Source of the DNA: Bacteroidales bacterium
GTDB taxonomy: Bacteria > Bacteroidota > Bacteroidia > Bacteroidales > UBA1715
Assembly (NCBI GenBank): GCA_016714605.1
Contig: JADKDL010000015.1
Location: 1 to 6,929 of the forward strand
DNA length: 6,929 nt
Reading direction: 5' to 3'
Made by a program: the position numbers and the translations under genes. The stretch's first letter is position 1. The number at the start of each line of letters is the position of its first letter. The notes below the pieces were generated by a model. That model was not told the origin of the DNA. It was given only the letters and a program-made list of their open reading frames with translations, and ran no database searches. Positions 6,823 to 6,929 of the stretch are shown here, piece after piece.

Positions 6823-6929
6823 CCATAACAAAAGCTTTGCAAATGGCTTGCTGACGGAATTATTAATATTCATCTTCAAATAAAATTTATAGATAACCAT
6901 GAAACATACCCTTTTGCTGCCGCCACTTC
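6823..6929 (+). other. attC: attC6, truncated by the window edge (family C)
   Basis: R'' is CCATAAC (6823-6829), followed by AAAAGCTTTGCAAATGGCTT, nearly the same as attC4. The similarity continues through the AT-rich centre (ATAAAATT.ATAG, ACCATGAA) to the right arm GCTGCCGCCACTTC at the last base. By alignment to attC4, only the final 22 or so bases, including R' (GTTAT..), are missing from the window. Confidence 0.85.

Noticed and set aside
6697..6900. A 67-residue minus-strand open frame
   Set aside because: It is antisense to the sorting domain of copy 2 and runs into attC6.
1753..6929. CRISPR array
   Set aside because: The repeats are over 120 bp, imperfect inverted repeats spaced by whole genes, which is attC and not CRISPR organisation.

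Overview
This AT-rich window looks like the inside of an integron cassette array. Six attC recombination sites lie head to tail on the plus strand; five are complete and the sixth is cut by the right edge. They delimit four complete cassettes (about 605, 1076, 1303 and 987 bp) and one incomplete cassette. Every cassette gene points the same way, with its stop a few bases before, or just inside, the R'' box of its attC. No integrase gene is visible, so this is either the distal part of a larger integron or a cluster of attC sites without an integrase. Two cassette genes end in a type IX secretion (T9SS) C-terminal sorting signal. Together with the style of the transposase, this points to Bacteroidota or a close relative. 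The phylum is an inference.

Layout: positions 1 to about 1760 hold an IS1182-family insertion sequence on the minus strand, with a transposase broken by many frameshifts but still showing all three DDE catalytic residues. attC1 follows directly. Cassette B (1884-2488) has the only fully intact gene, a 146-residue protein with a four-cysteine motif. Cassette C (2489-3564) has a frameshifted, probably helical protein of unknown function. Cassette D (3565-4867) has a frameshifted T9SS-exported protein. Cassette E (4868-5854) has a frameshifted leucine-rich-repeat protein. Cassette F (from 5855, open at the right edge) has a second T9SS-exported protein, paralogous to the one in D.

The attC sites fall into three sequence families, in the order A, A, B, C, B, C. 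The two paralogous T9SS cassettes carry the same attC family (C), as expected if a whole cassette was duplicated or captured twice from one pool. Single-base frame breaks occur throughout the IS and in four of the five cassette genes. That even spread makes sequencing or assembly error a serious alternative to true gene decay. The cassette genes share no obvious pathway; like most cassette arrays this is a collection of independent cargo, here rich in secreted or interaction-type proteins.
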